DNA from: an uncultured bacterium
GTDB lineage: Bacteria > Bacteroidota > Bacteroidia > Bacteroidales > Bacteroidaceae
NCBI GenBank assembly: GCA_905214625.1
Contig: CAJMMQ010000013.1
Span: forward strand, 1 to 64,000
Reading direction: 5' to 3'
Length of the DNA stretch: 64,000 nucleotides
Shown: one piece after another, positions 63,001 to 64,000 of the stretch
Position numbering within the stretch: the stretch's first letter is position 1
How the letters are laid out: each line of letters opens with the position of its first letter
Made by a program: the position numbers and the translations under genes
The notes under the pieces: generated by a model
The model's database searches: none
The model's input: only the letters and a program-made list of their open reading frames with translations
Told to the model about the DNA's origin: nothing

Positions 63001-64000
63001 CAGCATGATAGAGCAGCTGATGCAGGAGTTCAGGATGCATGCCGAAGAGCGCGACATAGCCTTCGTGTTCGAGAAGGCCGAAGAGCATGTGATGATATGG
63101 TGCGACGCCGAGAAAATAGCCATCGTGCTGAACAATCTGCTGAGCAACGCATTTAAATACACCAACGAGGGCGGCAAGATATGCATTGCGCTGGAACACG
63201 ACTACGACAGGCACATGTGCACGATAAGAGTGGAAGACGACGGAGCCGGCATACCTAAATCGCAGCTTGAGGTGATATTTGAGCGATTCTCGCAGGCCAG
63301 CAACAAGACATCAGACGACGGCGTGTATGCCGGAACAGGCATAGGGCTGTCACTGTCGAGGGAATACGTTAACATGCATCACGGCCGCATATGGGCCGAA
63401 AACATCGACGGCGGCAAAGGCGTGGTGTTCTCGGTTGAGCTGCCTACCGGACGCGAGCACTTCGACGAGAAAGACATAGAGATATACTTCGACGACAATA
63501 CAGCAGGCAGCAACTCCTCTGACGAAGGCGAAACGGAACAGAGCGTACAGGAACAGAAACCGGAGGAGCCACAGGGCGACCTGCCGACGATAATGCTCAT
63601 AGAGGACAACATAGACATGTGCCGCATGCTCCAGCTACAGCTGCGCAGCAACAAATACAACGTGTTTACGGCACACGACGGCGAGGAAGGGCTGAAAAAA
63701 ATTTATCAGCACCACCCCGACATAATTATAACAGACCTGATGATGCCGGGCATGGACGGCATGGAGCTGCTGAGAGCCGTTAGACAAGACTTTAACATAA
63801 GCCACATACCCGTGATAGTGCTTACGGCAAAGAACACCGAGGAAGACAAGCTGACATCTATAAAGAGCGGTGCCAACGCCTTTATAACAAAGCCTTTCAG
63901 CAGCAGTCATCTCATGGCAAGGATAAACCAGCTGCTTGAGGAGCAGCGCATATTCCAGCGTAAAATGGTGGTGCAGACCACCGTGGAGAGCACGACGGAA
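60008..64000 (+). CDS. Hybrid two-component system regulator (HTCS), cut by the window end
   Basis: At least 1331 codons are open from ATG 60008 to the end of the window. A signal peptide (1-21) is followed by a two-propeller periplasmic sensor (about 25-800; repeated DSDGFVWFGTWHGLCSFDG-type Reg_prop motifs), a Y_Y_Y domain (about 790-860), a transmembrane helix near 880-905, a histidine kinase (VSHELRTPLSLI with H930; NNLLSNAFKYTNEG; DDGAGIP; GTGIGLSLS) and a receiver domain with phosphoacceptor D1243 (IIITDLMMPGMDG). The expected C-terminal AraC-type DNA-binding domain lies beyond 64000. HTCS proteins sense an oligosaccharide and switch on a glycan-use locus; the neighbouring GH43-like gene is a possible target. 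Confidence 0.93.
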   Translation, partial: MKNFLRLILILILYTSAAAAQPGMIVEHYTKENGLPSNTVYCAQKDSDGFVWFGTWHGLCSFDGTTFTPFITRTNHRSDMPPRKVRNIISDKDGYLWIRNTDNHLYMFNKYDETYHDIYNELKKQARNVQVIKIQAMDNGHMLVLTRNKDVFEAYVNGDKKIDVRKIFDSSRHIDPSTMKLKTNILGENKDYVYWISRSLVLNIVTKKNGGALLSRINSDRNFTCFKKKKQYICAGTANGGMYIINTDNGKTDYYRFNGMRSPVSSINIMDGKVFFTTQSGLFSFARNTSPKLITSQASGITQSFTDKYNKLWLCSDRGLLICHDPKTAASQTFTMPSDSLFAEMKFRDTGINGLFILMRNGEVWRYNHQTRMIQNINRQKEFSNYVAEPHFFDIDIDPNGILWLSSTSSGVYKVCFPRYNFKFMFPNMLMSGNDNNGIRAVYQARNGDLWIGTRKGELFCMDLKTKNIKRKFSNNEIGPVYHIMEDKNGNYWFSTKGAGLIKATPDAMAPQGLRITRYTNRCGDRNSLSSNRVYYTYQDSRGRIWVCTFYGGLNLIEERGGKVVFRNKRNGFSQYPRYELYTDVRSITEDRNGRMWVGTTDGLMSFDGKFKKPSDIKFETYRESHKSGVTDNDIFTMYKDHKGYIWMGIFGSGLNKIEYYDEKKRKPVLKTYMINEKQGGDVISSIVEDKSHCLWVCTENGLASMKQGSSFLKSYDRFAGFPDVNIEDNTSICLHNGTILIGSRQGLLSFDPEAVRNDNDIKYNTFITDFKVVNRELWDFNPPIFEGSLKYADKIVLDYDQSTFTIEFSAPYYADNTLIPYTYILDGYEDQWHNNGTNRIASYANVPPGHYKFRVKVNDNNSPERVIEIIISPPWWATWWAYTIYTILALLALYGALRLVMYMIKMRNEVYINDRLAELKIRFFTNVSHELRTPLSLIKGPIDELKNTEKLSPTGKEYISLIDRNARKMLQLVNQILDFRKIQNGKMKMHVSYVDLNSMIEQLMQEFRMHAEERDIAFVFEKAEEHVMIWCDAEKIAIVLNNLLSNAFKYTNEGGKICIALEHDYDRHMCTIRVEDDGAGIPKSQLEVIFERFSQASNKTSDDGVYAGTGIGLSLSREYVNMHHGRIWAENIDGGKGVVFSVELPTGREHFDEKDIEIYFDDNTAGSNSSDEGETEQSVQEQKPEEPQGDLPTIMLIEDNIDMCRMLQLQLRSNKYNVFTAHDGEEGLKKIYQHHPDIIITDLMMPGMDGMELLRAVRQDFNISHIPVIVLTAKNTEEDKLTSIKSGANAFITKPFSSSHLMARINQLLEEQRIFQRKMVVQTTVESTTE

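Noticed and set aside
60008..64000. PUL with SusC/SusD next to the hybrid regulator
   Set aside because: No SusC/SusD pair occurs in the window; the only TonB receptor (54296-56605) lacks a SusD partner and has features of a metal or small-ligand receptor.

Overview
The window looks like chromosomal DNA of a gut or rumen Bacteroidota, most likely Prevotella/Segatella. The evidence is the repeated Bacteroidota promoter signature (TAnnTTTG, in the best cases with TTG 19-20 bp upstream), a smalltalk-type microprotein, an UpxY antiterminator, a hybrid two-component regulator and several pectin-degrading CAZymes. No rRNA, tRNA, CRISPR array or transposase was seen. All reading is by eye; family names come from motif recognition, not from a search.

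Layout. (1) 1-5.2 kb: a repeat-rich end with smalltalk and a shortened amidase, an UpxY antiterminator, then dnaX and asnA converging on a perfect 40-bp inverted repeat. (2) 6.1-8.3 kb: an unusual secreted phosphoesterase-GDPD fusion. (3) 8.75-25.0 kb: six same-strand, mostly overlapping genes for secreted enzymes (GH143/GH142-like fusion, STN-esterase, GH95, GH140, GH78-sialidase-like fusion, GH2). This combination fits disassembly of rhamnogalacturonan II (RG-II) side chains, with each multimodular protein plausibly removing both sugars of one short chain. There is no SusC/SusD pair in the window. (4) 25.5-36.5 kb: an AT-rich defence operon on the minus strand: decayed HTH controller, cytosine methyltransferase, MORC-like GHKL ATPase, Z1 helicase, DUF4420 PD-(D/E)XK nuclease, AIPR protein, and a nuclease plus DUF2075 helicase fusion. 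(5) 36.9-38.5 kb: a compact toxin-antitoxin cassette (Panacea antitoxin) with its own promoter, palindromic operator and terminator, lying between two 127-bp direct copies of the promoter and 5' end of the next gene, an AraC regulator. (6) 38.4-43.6 kb: the AraC regulator followed by a three-gene multidrug efflux operon. (7) 43.8-53.5 kb: ordinary housekeeping and transport genes, among them a GPH-family transporter behind a leader able to form three hairpins. (8) 53.8-56.7 kb: a histidine-rich exported small protein followed by a TonB receptor with a CxxC in its plug, probably metal uptake. (9) 57.4-64 kb: an acyltransferase, a GH43-like enzyme and the first 1331 codons of a hybrid two-component regulator cut by the window end.

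The most novel-looking points are the six-gene restriction-like operon with a dead controller gene, the toxin-antitoxin cassette bracketed by a duplicated gene start, the structured transporter leader, the His-rich/CxxC metal pair, and several families of intergenic palindromes and tandem repeats shared between distant spacers.
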